The notes under the pieces were generated by a model that was not told the origin of the DNA, ran no database searches, and worked only from the letters and a program-made list of their open reading frames with translations. A DNA stretch of 64,000 bases. It comes from Bordetella genomosp. 7. GTDB lineage: Bacteria; Pseudomonadota; Gammaproteobacteria; Burkholderiales; Burkholderiaceae_B. The position numbers and the translations under genes are program-made. The number at the start of each line of letters is the position of its first letter. Position 1 is the first letter of the stretch. Where the stretch lies: the NCBI RefSeq assembly GCF_002261265.1, contig NZ_NEVK01000008.1, forward strand, positions 62,001 to 126,000. Direction: 5' to 3'. Below are positions 17,152-25,767 of this stretch, one piece after another.

Positions 17152-19118
17152 CTGCGTATAGAAATCTCTTCTCGCCGCTGTTGATCGGAGGCGTCGAGAT
17201 TTCGAATCGCATCGTGCGGACGGCGCATGCGACGCGGCTGGCGCAAGGCTATGTCAACGACGACCTGATCGCCTATCACCTCGAACGAGCCAAGGGCGGA
17301 GTCGGACTTTCCATTCTGGAAAGCACGTCGGTTCATCCGTCCTCTACGTTCTCGCTCACTGCAGCGGACGACGGCGCGATCGCACCTATGCGCCGCCTGG
17401 TGGACGCCATTGCACCCACCGGCATGAAGCTCTTCACCCAACTGTGGCACGGAGGATATACCGACCCGGCGGCAGATGGAGGCCTGCCCTGGGCGGTAAG
17501 CGCGCTGCCCGGTCGCTACTCGGTGGCGCCGCCGGTTCCGATGACCACCGGCCAGATCGGCGAGCTGGTCGAGGCTTACGGAAAGGCAGCGGCCCGCATG
17601 CAGGCAGCCGGCCTGAATGGCGTCGAGGTTCTGGCGGGCGCGGGTTATCTGTTTTCACAGTTCTTCTCGCCGGTGCTCAACCAGCGAACAGACGTCTACG
17701 GTGGCCGCCTGGAAAACCGCATGCGCGCGTTGCTGGAAACTCTGCGCGCCATACGGAGCGCAACCTCGGCCGAGTTCGCCGTCGGTATCCGCGTCAGCGC
17801 AAGTACGGACCCACGCATTCTGTCGACCGAAGATGTCAACGCGATTCTGCTGAGGGTGCAAGACGAAGGCTTGGTCGACTTCGTCGATATCACCCACGGC
17901 GACTATTACTTCCATGTGGAACGCTACGCCGGAATGGATCGGCCGGTTGGCTACCAGCTTCCCGCAAGCGACCGCATAAGCCACGGTGTCACTGTGCCGC
18001 GCATCATTGTGGGCCGTTACGCCACGCTGGACGATGCGGAACAGGCCATCAGGGAAAGCCACGCCGAAATGATAGGCATGGTGCGCGGCATGATCGCCGA
18101 CCCGATGCTGATCGAGAAAGCGCGTGCCGGACGCGGCACCGATGTGCGCCCCTGCATCAGCTGCAACCAGGGATGCATCGGCGGTGTATTCACCGGGCGC
18201 ATGCGCTGCGCCGTGAACCCGGTCGTGGGCGACGAACGGCATCTGGCGGAAAGCCGCCTTGTCGCCGCGGCGGCGCCTCGCAAGGTCGTGGTGGTTGGTG
18301 GTGGGGTGGCAGGCATGGAGGCAGCGCGCGTTGCCCGGCTGCTGGGCCATCACGTCACATTGCTGGAAGCCGGCGCCACGCTGGGAGGCCTGCTCAACTA
18401 TGCCAAGCAGCTGCCCAAGCTGCACCTGATAGGCGACATCGCCCTTTGGCTGGAGAACGAAATCTACCGGCTGGGCGTAGAAGTGCGCATGGCAACCTAT
18501 GCCGAGGCAGAAGACGTCTCGGCCGAGCAACCTGACGTGGTCATTGTTGCAACCGGGTCCATGCCGACGGACGCCACCGCTTTTCGCCAGACGGCCGACC
18601 CGGCCGCCAGCCTGGCCATTGCGCCTGATGCAAACGTGCTGACGTCATGCGAGCTATGCATGAAAACGCAAGGCCAGTATGGAACGACCGCTTTGGTCTT
18701 TGACGATATCGGCCATTATGAGGCCATTGGCTGCTGCGAAGCCTTGATCGAGTCTGGCGCCGCGGTAACCTACGTCACCCGCCATTCGATGTTCGCGCCC
18801 GCAGTAGAAGGAACAGGACGCACACAGGCCGCGCTGCAACGGTTTTACAAAGCAGGCGACTTCCGCATCTTGACGCAGTTCGCTCTCGTTTCCATTGACC
18901 AGGGATCGGCGCGAGTTCGGCCGCTATATGGCGAGCACGCTACTGTCGTAAGTGCCGACACCGTGGTATTGGTTGGGTACCGGCAATCATTGAACGATGT
19001 CTGGAGTACGCTGCAAGGTCGGGTTCCACAGCTGCACATCGTCGGCGATGCCCTTTCAACGCGTGACGTGCAGGCGGCGATTCGCGAAGGGCATCTGGCG
19101 GCGCGGGCCATCACGTAA
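17148..19118 (+). CDS. FMN/FAD/4Fe-4S ene-reductase, 2,4-dienoyl-CoA reductase / BaiCD type
   Basis: This 656-residue oxidoreductase should reduce a conjugated C=C bond, probably in a CoA ester or enone, with NAD(P)H. Residues about 1-330 form the old-yellow-enzyme TIM barrel (NLFSPLLIGGVEISNRIV; FSQFFSPVLNQRTDVYGG with RLENRMR). An iron-sulfur cluster motif follows near 336-355 (CISCNQGCIGG, then RMRCAVNP). From about 380 there is a dinucleotide-binding domain (KVVVVGGGVAGMEAARVARL). This layout matches FadH, trimethylamine dehydrogenase-like and BaiCD enzymes. It overlaps the SDR stop by 4 bases and ends the plus-strand unit, convergent with the Liv transporter genes. Near a CoA-ligase and CoA-transferase it suggests degradation of an unsaturated alicyclic, aromatic-derived or terpenoid acid. 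Confidence 0.9.
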   Translation: MTAYRNLFSPLLIGGVEISNRIVRTAHATRLAQGYVNDDLIAYHLERAKGGVGLSILESTSVHPSSTFSLTAADDGAIAPMRRLVDAIAPTGMKLFTQLWHGGYTDPAADGGLPWAVSALPGRYSVAPPVPMTTGQIGELVEAYGKAAARMQAAGLNGVEVLAGAGYLFSQFFSPVLNQRTDVYGGRLENRMRALLETLRAIRSATSAEFAVGIRVSASTDPRILSTEDVNAILLRVQDEGLVDFVDITHGDYYFHVERYAGMDRPVGYQLPASDRISHGVTVPRIIVGRYATLDDAEQAIRESHAEMIGMVRGMIADPMLIEKARAGRGTDVRPCISCNQGCIGGVFTGRMRCAVNPVVGDERHLAESRLVAAAAPRKVVVVGGGVAGMEAARVARLLGHHVTLLEAGATLGGLLNYAKQLPKLHLIGDIALWLENEIYRLGVEVRMATYAEAEDVSAEQPDVVIVATGSMPTDATAFRQTADPAASLAIAPDANVLTSCELCMKTQGQYGTTALVFDDIGHYEAIGCCEALIESGAAVTYVTRHSMFAPAVEGTGRTQAALQRFYKAGDFRILTQFALVSIDQGSARVRPLYGEHATVVSADTVVLVGYRQSLNDVWSTLQGRVPQLHIVGDALSTRDVQAAIREGHLAARAIT

Positions 19119-19123
19119 TCTGC

Positions 19124-19141
19124 GGCGGCCGCGGTGCCGCC
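19124..19141. terminator. Hairpin between convergent flavoenzyme and LivF genes
   Basis: GGCGGC-CGCGGT-GCCGCC gives a 6-bp stem in the 25-base gap between the two convergent genes. It probably serves as a bidirectional stop. No T-tract follows. Confidence 0.4.
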
Positions 19142-19143
19142 GA

Positions 19144-19863
19144 TCAAAGACCCAAGTATGCCTTTTTGATGTCCGGGTCGTTAAGAAACACGGACGCCGG
19201 ACCATGCTTGACGACCTTGCCCGATTCCAGCACATAGCTGTAGTCGCTGACTCGTAACGCGACTTCCGCGTTCTGCTCTACCAGCAGCACTGTCACGCCC
19301 TGCCGATTGATATCGCGCACCACCTTGCTGATGACGTTGACGAAGGCAGGCGCCAGCCCGATAGTAGGTTCGTCCAGCAACAGCATACTTGGCGAGCTCA
19401 TAAGGGCGCGCGCCACTGCCACCATTTGCTGCTGCCCTCCGGAAAGCGAATTTGCCGGACTGGACAGCTTTGCCTCCAAATCTGGAAAGTAATGCAGGCA
19501 CGTCGCGAGCAGATCGGATCGTTTCTGCACACTATCGATCAGGTACGCTCCCATCTCCAGGTTTTCGCGCACCGTCATGCTGCCGAACAGGCGCCTGCCT
19601 TCCGGCACCAGCGCCACGCCATGACCAAGGATAATGTTGGGCTCGCAATTGACGAACGACTTGCCTCCATAGGCGATGTCACCTTTGGAAGTTTTCACCA
19701 GGCCGGTAATTGCTTTGATCAAAGTGGATTTTCCGGCGCCATTGGCCCCGATCAGGCTCACGATGGCCCCGCCTTTCACCTCCAGGCTCACATCCATGAT
19801 GGCGGGTACGGTTCCGTAACTGACTGACAGGTTCCGCACCATCAGAGAATTTTCAGAGGTCAT
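19144..19863 (-). CDS. livF: Branched-chain-type ABC transporter ATPase (LivF-like)
   Basis: This 239-residue ATPase energises the importer encoded by the four genes upstream. The Walker A is GANGAGKST, the signature is LSGGQQQMVAVARAL, and Walker B is MLLLDEPTIGLAP. The C-terminus (YVLESGKVVKHGPASVFLNDPDIKKAYLGL) is typical of LivF. The ATG at 19863 fits the family length, and its first 11 bases overlap the end of the LivG gene. Substrate specificity lies in the binding protein at 22389-23558. In this setting it probably imports the acid degraded by the surrounding CoA-dependent pathway rather than leucine. Confidence 0.9.
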   Translation of the reverse strand: MTSENSLMVRNLSVSYGTVPAIMDVSLEVKGGAIVSLIGANGAGKSTLIKAITGLVKTSKGDIAYGGKSFVNCEPNIILGHGVALVPEGRRLFGSMTVRENLEMGAYLIDSVQKRSDLLATCLHYFPDLEAKLSSPANSLSGGQQQMVAVARALMSSPSMLLLDEPTIGLAPAFVNVISKVVRDINRQGVTVLLVEQNAEVALRVSDYSYVLESGKVVKHGPASVFLNDPDIKKAYLGL

Positions 19864-20602
19864 GCGCTTCCCCCAGATATGCCCGAAGCACGGTTTCACT
19901 CGCCTTTACCTCATCCGGCGTACCGCTGCAGATTATCTCTCCGTGATGCAGTACGTAAATTCGATCGCAGATGTTCATCACGGCGCGCATATTGTGTTCA
20001 ACCAGCAAGATCGACATATCGTGCTCTGCCCTGAGCCGCCTGAATACGCCCAGTGTCTCGGCCACTTCTGTCTGGTTCAGGCCGGTCAGGGGCTCATCCA
20101 GGCAAAGCAGCGAAGGGCCGGCCGCGAACGCCATGGCCATGCTGACCAGCCGCTGTAACCCATGCGGCAGGTTCCTGGCGATCTCGCGTTCATACCCCGC
20201 CAGGCCGAACAGTTCGATGGCCTGCGAGATCACCCGATCTTGATCGCCGGACGACACCCGACCTACGCGCTTGCCTCCCAGGCATCCGATCAGCACGTTA
20301 TCGCGCACCGACATCGAAGGCAGATAGCTGCCATGCTGGAACGTGCGCACCAAGCCTTGCTTGCTGATGCGCTCGGGTTTGGCGTTAGTCATTCTTGCGC
20401 CGTTGATCTCAAGGCGTCCCGATGTCGGCCTCAGGAACCCGGACAGCAGGTTGAACGTGGTGCTCTTTCCGGCACCGTTGGGGCCGATGAGACCTACGAT
20501 TTCACCTTGCCTGATCTCGATATCGACCTTGGAAACTGCCAGCAGCCCCTTGAACTGCTTGGATAGGTTCTTGCCTGAAAGTAGCGTTGATCCCGTCTGC
20601 AT
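19853..20602 (-). CDS. livG: Branched-chain-type ABC transporter ATPase (LivG-like)
   Basis: This is a 249-residue ATPase and the second nucleotide-binding subunit of the heteromeric importer. The Walker A is GPNGAGKSTTFNLLSG, with LCLDEPLTGLNQTEV at Walker B and the LivG-type segment TNAKPERISKQGLVRTFQH. The signature region reads NLPHGLQRLVSMAMA, with LPHGLQR replacing the usual LSYGQQR, a modest departure from the ABC consensus. It overlaps LivF by 11 bases and follows LivM with a 9-base gap, so it sits within one operon. Confidence 0.9.
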   Translation of the reverse strand: MQTGSTLLSGKNLSKQFKGLLAVSKVDIEIRQGEIVGLIGPNGAGKSTTFNLLSGFLRPTSGRLEINGARMTNAKPERISKQGLVRTFQHGSYLPSMSVRDNVLIGCLGGKRVGRVSSGDQDRVISQAIELFGLAGYEREIARNLPHGLQRLVSMAMAFAAGPSLLCLDEPLTGLNQTEVAETLGVFRRLRAEHDMSILLVEHNMRAVMNICDRIYVLHHGEIICSGTPDEVKASETVLRAYLGEAHDL

Positions 20603-20611
20603 GGTGTCCTC

Positions 20612-21508
20612 TCAGCGGCTCTTGAACAGGCCCATCAGGCCCTTGGGCAGGAACAACACCGAGACAATGATGGCCAGGCCATAGAGTATGTGCTCATTGC
20701 CGCCCAACGTCTGCGCGTAGCTGGCGATGCCCACGAGCAATACGGCCCCGATGACTGGCCCCAGCGGACTGTCTTCGCCACCCACTTTCAGGTATGCCAA
20801 TGCAAATGTAGAGAGCATGAAGCCAAAGTCCAACGGGCTGATTACATTGTTGGCATAGGCATGTACAGACCCAGCCAGTCCAGCCACCGCCGAAGCCACC
20901 GCGAAGCACAGGACCTTGGTCATGAACACCGGAATACCAACGCTGCGCACCACGTTTTCGTTATCGCGGATGGCGATGAACACCTTGCCCAGGTTGGAAC
21001 GCTCGACGAACCACATCGCCGTGATCAACCCGAAACTTAGTATTGTCACAAAGTACTGGTAATAGGCGTCGAGCCATTCTGGCGGAAATATGCCTACCAG
21101 GCCGGAGTTGCCGCCCAGTACGTCGGTGCGGCTGTACAAAATGCGCATCGCCTCTGTAAACGCAAAGCCGATAAGCAGGAAGTACGGCCCCTTTACCCTG
21201 AGCGTAATGCATCCGAACACCACACTGACCAGCAGTGCCAGGATCGTGCTGGCAGCCAGCGTCAGCAAGAATGGCCATTCCAGATAGTTCACGATATAGC
21301 CGGTGCAATATGCACCGATACCGAAGAACGCAGCAGTGGCGAAGTTCAGTTCGCCTATCAGCAACACAAACCGCAGGCTGGCCGCCATGACGGCGGCGAT
21401 GCTCATCCATACGACCAGGTTTCCGGTGTAGCCGCCGCCAAACGCGATGCAGCCCACCAGTACCGCGGCAATGAGCAAGATAAGTGGAAGGTCGGTTCTT
21501 TTAGTCAT
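20612..21508 (-). CDS. livM: Branched-chain-type ABC transporter permease (LivM-like)
   Basis: This 298-residue inner-membrane permease has about 8-9 helices. The LivM motif is NFATAAFFGIGAYCTGYI near the first third, and LGKVFIAIRDNENVVRSVG with PVFMTKVLCFAVASAVAGLAG is the conserved cytoplasmic loop contacting the ATPases. It starts at ATG 21508, overlapping the LivH gene by 8 bases. It lacks the long N-terminal extension of E. coli LivM, as is usual for amide, urea and aromatic-acid variants of the family. Confidence 0.9.
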   Translation of the reverse strand: MTKRTDLPLILLIAAVLVGCIAFGGGYTGNLVVWMSIAAVMAASLRFVLLIGELNFATAAFFGIGAYCTGYIVNYLEWPFLLTLAASTILALLVSVVFGCITLRVKGPYFLLIGFAFTEAMRILYSRTDVLGGNSGLVGIFPPEWLDAYYQYFVTILSFGLITAMWFVERSNLGKVFIAIRDNENVVRSVGIPVFMTKVLCFAVASAVAGLAGSVHAYANNVISPLDFGFMLSTFALAYLKVGGEDSPLGPVIGAVLLVGIASYAQTLGGNEHILYGLAIIVSVLFLPKGLMGLFKSR

Positions 21509-22382
21509 TGCCGAAGAAGCCCTTGGGTTTGATCAGCAGCACCAGCATCACGATCACAAAAATAGTCAGGTTTGCGGCCGACGGATCAAAGTAAAAGCCG
21601 ACAAAGGTCTCCAGGATGGCGATCAGCAAACTGCCGAGTATGGCGCCCACGATGCTGCCCATGCCCCCCACCACCACGGCTATGAAACCCTTGACCAAGT
21701 ATGAATCGCCCAATGTGGGAGTCACCGCCGCAACGGGTGCGATCAGCATGCCCGCAATCGCCGCCACGCCGGTCGCGATCAGAAATCCATGCAGTGCTAT
21801 TTTTCGGTAGGCAATGCCCTGCAGCATCGCTGCTTCGTGGTCGATCGCCACGGCCCGCAGCGCCTTGCCGAAACGCGTGCTCTTGAGCAGGGCGATGATG
21901 ACCCCCGTGAGCACCGCAGCAAAAACAAACAGGATCAACCGTTGCTTTGAAACGGAAATGCCTGCGACATCGAGATTGCCTTCCACGAGAGATGGAACCG
22001 GCCGGACTGCGCCGCCGAAGACCTCGAGCATGAGGCCCTCAAAAAGCAGCACCAGCCCCGCCGACAGGATGAAGGAGCCGATCATGTCGCGCTCCAACCG
22101 CTTGAATCCGAACTGATATAGCACCAGTCCGAACAGCAGGCACGCGGCCAGCCCGCCCATACCGGCCAGCGCATACACCAAGTAGGGGTTGCCGATGCGC
22201 GGAGCCAGCCAGGACAGCCCCAGCGACAGCATCAAGGCTGCAAACGTAAAGAACTGACCGTGCGCAAAGTTCACGACCTTCAGTACGCCGAAGATGATCG
22301 TCAGCCCTAGTGAGAAAAGGATGTACACCGAGCTGATCTGCAGCGCCGTGAACAGCAGCTGGAGGTTGTCCTGCATGTGCAT
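21501..22382 (-). CDS. livH: Branched-chain-type ABC transporter permease (LivH-like)
   Basis: This 293-residue permease pairs with LivM to form the membrane channel. SLGLTIIFGVLKVVNFAHGQFFTF near residues 25-48 is the LivH signature. RAVAIDHEAAMLQGI is the coupling loop and VVVGGMGSIVGAILGSLLIA the late conserved helix. Its start lies 6 bases after the binding-protein stop, so it is tightly coupled to it. It is the second gene of the five-gene operon. Confidence 0.9.
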   Translation of the reverse strand: MHMQDNLQLLFTALQISSVYILFSLGLTIIFGVLKVVNFAHGQFFTFAALMLSLGLSWLAPRIGNPYLVYALAGMGGLAACLLFGLVLYQFGFKRLERDMIGSFILSAGLVLLFEGLMLEVFGGAVRPVPSLVEGNLDVAGISVSKQRLILFVFAAVLTGVIIALLKSTRFGKALRAVAIDHEAAMLQGIAYRKIALHGFLIATGVAAIAGMLIAPVAAVTPTLGDSYLVKGFIAVVVGGMGSIVGAILGSLLIAILETFVGFYFDPSAANLTIFVIVMLVLLIKPKGFFGND

Positions 22383-22388
22383 GGCTCC

Positions 22389-23558
22389 TTATTTCTGCAC
22401 GCGCCCAACTTCCTTCAGCGTCGTCCCGGCGATTTGGGTAATGATGACGGGCAGTTGCATCTGCTGGTCGCTACCGTATACATCCTTTCCGCCGAAACCG
22501 ACCTCGCCGAAGAACGACTGGAACTTGACCTCCGGCATCACTTTGGCCACCTGCTCCGGGTCAACGCTCTGCGCCTTTTCCATTGCGGCTTTCAGTGCCC
22601 ATACGGCGTCGTACATTCCGATCTGCACCGAGTTGATGTCTTCCCCCGTTACTTTCCGCACCCCGTCGTTCAGCTCTTTCTGGTGCGGATTCATGCTGGA
22701 AACCGCAACCGCGGCTCCAAGGTAGGTGCCATCAACGGCGTTCTTGCCAGTGGCCAGCAGGCCGTCGGCCCCCGTGCCGACTTCCACGACCTTGATGCCG
22801 TTCCATCCCAAAGCGTTCAACTCTCGGAACACCAGCCCTGCGTCGGCGGGCGGAGTGGATGCCAGATCAACCACATCGGGTTTGAGCGAGTTCAGCTTCG
22901 CCGCAATCGGCTGGAATTCGCTGGTGCCGCGTTCATACCAGTCGCTGACCAGTACCTTCACGCCATGGCGCTCCCATGCGGCGCGCGCCACCTTCTCGGT
23001 TTCCTGGCCTGTGGCGTCGTTGGGATTGAGCAATGCCACCGTCTTGATCTCTGGATGCAGCTTCTTCACATGAGCGATCATCGGGTCGGATATCTCGTTG
23101 ACCGAATTCATCTGCGAGAAGGTCAATGGGAACTTGGGCCCCTTGATCGAGTTTCCCCAGGCGGCAGTGAACAGCAGCACACCCCTGCGTTCAGTCAGTG
23201 ACTGCAGCGCCCGCACGGGCGCCACGCCGATACTGCCTGCGACATACTTCACGCCATCGCGTGCGACCAACGCCTGCGCGACCTTGGCTCCTTCCGCCGC
23301 GTTGTACTTGTTGTCGTAGCCTACACATTCGAAGTTATAGGTGGCGTCCTTTACCTTGACTCCGCCGGCAGCCTTGATTTCTTCGGCCGCCTTGGTGCAC
23401 AGCCACTCAGACCCTTTCCCCCAATTGGCGCCCGCGCCAGACAATGGGATGGACATGCCCAGCTTGATGGTTTCCGCGTGGGCAAAAGCGGACGCGGCGA
23501 ACAAAGCAATCGCGAAGCCGGCCTTGATCGACATCGTCTTTTTAATCGGTGCTTTCAT
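22389..23558 (-). CDS. Liv-type ABC transporter substrate-binding protein
   Basis: This is a 389-residue periplasmic type I binding protein. The Sec signal peptide is MKAPIKKTMSIKAGFAIALF and onward to AHAETIKLG. The mature part has IKLGMSIPLSGAGANWGKGSEW, the typical opening, then AALNPNDATGQE-like mid-domain strands and a C-terminal VIITQIAGTTLKEVG. GGAGGA precedes the ATG at 23558. The upstream frame to 23750 is not credible as coding. It leads the importer operon and has motif site D 94 bases upstream. An aromatic or alicyclic acid ligand is inferred from context. The ligand cannot be read from sequence. Confidence 0.88.
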   Translation of the reverse strand: MKAPIKKTMSIKAGFAIALFAASAFAHAETIKLGMSIPLSGAGANWGKGSEWLCTKAAEEIKAAGGVKVKDATYNFECVGYDNKYNAAEGAKVAQALVARDGVKYVAGSIGVAPVRALQSLTERRGVLLFTAAWGNSIKGPKFPLTFSQMNSVNEISDPMIAHVKKLHPEIKTVALLNPNDATGQETEKVARAAWERHGVKVLVSDWYERGTSEFQPIAAKLNSLKPDVVDLASTPPADAGLVFRELNALGWNGIKVVEVGTGADGLLATGKNAVDGTYLGAAVAVSSMNPHQKELNDGVRKVTGEDINSVQIGMYDAVWALKAAMEKAQSVDPEQVAKVMPEVKFQSFFGEVGFGGKDVYGSDQQMQLPVIITQIAGTTLKEVGRVQK

Positions 23559-23652
23559 AGTCTCCTCCGGTAGGGTTCGTATGGCGCACGCGCCAGACCC
23601 GTACGAATTAGAGTCTTCGCCACAGAAGCGGGTCAAATTAGATTCTGCGCTC

Positions 23653-23661
23653 GTTCCGTAC
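23653..23661 (-). promoter_or_regulatory. Shared GTACGGAAC motif, site D
   Basis: On the minus strand GTACGGAAC lies 94 bases ahead of the binding-protein start. It ties the transporter to the ligase, SDR/flavoenzyme and crotonase units. The surrounding gap (23559-23811) holds no other clear element apart from two similar AATTAGA-containing stretches near 23606 and 23637. Confidence 0.55.
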
Positions 23662-23811
23662 CCTGGAATCGTTGCCGGCGCGGCTGATATGCCCAATTCG
23701 CGACGATCACCCTGCCCGGAGCGACGTGGATGTCCCGCGACAGACGACATCCTTGGACGGCGCGCAACGCGCGCCGAATAAGCCAGTAGAAGCCCGATTC
23801 CAGTCGACGAA

Positions 23812-24639
23812 CTAGTTGGCCCGCGCCTCGGCCTTCCATTCCCGAGGCGACCTGCCCGAATGCGCCTTGAATGCGCGCGATAGCGCGGCTTCGCTGCCGT
23901 AACCCACCTCGGCCGCGATGATCTTCAACGGGCGTCCGCGCTGAAGCGCCTTTTGCGCAAGCCGGACGCGCCAGCTTTGCAGGTACTGCCCGGGCGTGAT
24001 GCCCACGGTGTCGCGAAAGGTGGTGGCAAACACGCTGCGCGACATGCCGGCCGCCTCGGCCAGCGAATCCAGCGTCCATTCCTTCGCGGGCGCTTCGTGC
24101 ATGGCCACCAGGGCATTGCGCAGGCGCGCATGCGCCAGGCCCGACAGCAGGCCGCCGCGTACTTTGCCGGTTTCCATCAACTGGCGCAGCACCTGAATCA
24201 TCACGACTTCGAACAGACGTTCTACCAGCGCGACGCGCCCGCACCGCTGTTCCTGCGCCTCGTCGAACAGCACGGCCAGCACGGGCGCTGCGCCATCGAT
24301 CTCTTCAAGCGGCAGGCACACCAGGTCCGGCAAGGCTGCGGCGATGGGGTTGTAGGCGCCCCCCTCGAACGACAGCGTGGCGCCCACCATGTCGGCGCCG
24401 GGTTCGGGCGCGACGACGAAGCCCGGGTTGGGCAACCTTGAAATAAGCAAGAGGCTGGGCCGCTCGACGCACAAGGCCTGCTGGCCATATCGAAAATCCA
24501 CCCGGCCGCTGCGCACCAGATGCAGTTGGCCGTGAAGGTCGTTGCTGCGCGCAGCGATGAAGCCCGGGGCGGCGCCTGCTCCGTACACCTTTGCGCTTAC
24601 GGGGAAATGCGCCATCAGCGCAGCGAGCCGGTCGGCCAT
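23812..24639 (-). CDS. AraC-family transcriptional regulator
   Basis: This is a 275-residue regulator. The N-terminal part (about 1-170) resembles the cupin-type sensor of AraC proteins that respond to small molecules ([36 protein letters not shown]). The C-terminal double helix-turn-helix spans about 180-270: [25 protein letters not shown], then [24 protein letters not shown] with SGRSPREWK. It is divergent from the secreted haloperoxidase-like hydrolase, with 119 bases between starts. This is a common arrangement in which the AraC protein activates its neighbour in response to stress or substrate. Confidence 0.88.
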   Translation of the reverse strand: MADRLAALMAHFPVSAKVYGAGAAPGFIAARSNDLHGQLHLVRSGRVDFRYGQQALCVERPSLLLISRLPNPGFVVAPEPGADMVGATLSFEGGAYNPIAAALPDLVCLPLEEIDGAAPVLAVLFDEAQEQRCGRVALVERLFEVVMIQVLRQLMETGKVRGGLLSGLAHARLRNALVAMHEAPAKEWTLDSLAEAAGMSRSVFATTFRDTVGITPGQYLQSWRVRLAQKALQRGRPLKIIAAEVGYGSEAALSRAFKAHSGRSPREWKAEARAN

Positions 24640-24758
24640 ATCGTACTCGTGATCAAGTTTTCAGAACTTTACATCACCAATGGTGTTGCCGGGGCCTGCA
24701 GAATACGCCTTACCCAAGCAGCAAACACCACATCAACCCCTTTACAGGAATCAACGCC

Positions 24759-25703
24759 ATGAATGCTACCACCCGCAACCTTGTCGCCGGCGTGCTCGCC
24801 GCCACCTTGCAATCGGGCGTCGCCGCGCAAGCCGGCACCCCGGCCGAAGTCGCGGCGCAAGCCACCGTGCAAGGCAACTACGTCGTCACCGCCGACGGCG
24901 TGCGCCTTTACTACAAAGACTGGGGCCCCAAAGATGGCCCGGTCGTCACGCTGAGCCATGGATGGCCGCTCAGCTCCGATAGCTGGGAATCGCAGATGCT
25001 CTTCCTGGCCGAGCAGGGCTACCGCGTGGTCGCGCATGACCGCCGCGGCCATGGCCGATCGAGCCAACCCTGGGACGGCAACGATATGGACCATTACGCC
25101 GACGACCTGGCCGCCGTGATCCAGGCACTGAACCTGAACAACATTACCGCCGTGGGCTTCTCGACCGGCGGCGGCGAGGTCGCCCGCTATATCGGACGCC
25201 ACGGCACAGACCGCGTAAAGAAGGCGGTGCTGGTCAGCGCCGTGCCGCCGTTGATGGTGAAGACGCCCGACAACCCCGGCGGCGTGCCGATTGAAGTGTT
25301 CGACGGGCTGCGCAAAGCGTCGCTGGATAACCGCTCGCAGCTGTACCTGGACGTGGCGTCGGGCCCGTTCTATGGCTTCAATCGCCCGGGAGCGAAGGCC
25401 TCGCAAGGGCTGATCAACAGCTGGTGGTCGCAAGGCATGCAGGCCGGCCACAAGAACACCTACGATTCCATCGCGGCGTTCTCGGCCACTGACTTCCGCG
25501 CGGACCTGAAGAAGTTCGACGTGCCTACGCTGGTGATCCATGGCGACGACGACCAGATCGTACCGCTGGACATCTCGGGCAAGGCGTCAGCCGCGCTGGT
25601 CAAGGGCGCAAAGCTGATCGTGTACCCGGGCGCACCGCACGGCCTGACCGACACGCACAAAGACCGCTTCAACCAGGACTTGCTGGACTTCTTGAAGCAG
25701 TGA
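24759..25703 (+). CDS. Exported alpha/beta hydrolase (non-heme haloperoxidase-like)
   Basis: This 314-residue protein resembles cofactor-free chloroperoxidases and arylesterases. The triad is S135 in GFSTGGGE, the aspartate in [11 protein letters not shown] and the histidine in [21 protein letters not shown] supplies the oxyanion hole. Unlike most family members it has a 36-residue N-terminal extension ([20 protein letters not shown], ending AAQAG) that looks like a signal peptide, so a periplasmic location is likely. The ATG at 24759 is preceded by ACAGGAA. It is divergent from an AraC regulator. The biological substrate is unknown. Perhydrolase or halogenating activity in this family is often incidental, so an esterase role is equally possible. 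Confidence 0.87.
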   Translation: MNATTRNLVAGVLAATLQSGVAAQAGTPAEVAAQATVQGNYVVTADGVRLYYKDWGPKDGPVVTLSHGWPLSSDSWESQMLFLAEQGYRVVAHDRRGHGRSSQPWDGNDMDHYADDLAAVIQALNLNNITAVGFSTGGGEVARYIGRHGTDRVKKAVLVSAVPPLMVKTPDNPGGVPIEVFDGLRKASLDNRSQLYLDVASGPFYGFNRPGAKASQGLINSWWSQGMQAGHKNTYDSIAAFSATDFRADLKKFDVPTLVIHGDDDQIVPLDISGKASAALVKGAKLIVYPGAPHGLTDTHKDRFNQDLLDFLKQ

Positions 25704-25719
25704 ACGTCGGGCGCGGCAT

Positions 25720-25750
25720 GCCGGCTGCGGGGCAAGCCCCTGCAGCCGGC
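25720..25750. terminator. Strong bidirectional hairpin terminator
   Basis: GCCGGCTGC-GGGGC pairs with GCCCC-T-GCAGCCGGC across a 2-base AA loop, a 14-bp stem with one bulged T. It lies between the convergent hydrolase and MFS genes. It is among the strongest hairpins in the window. Confidence 0.6.
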
Positions 25751-25767
25751 CCGTAACAACCCGATAG

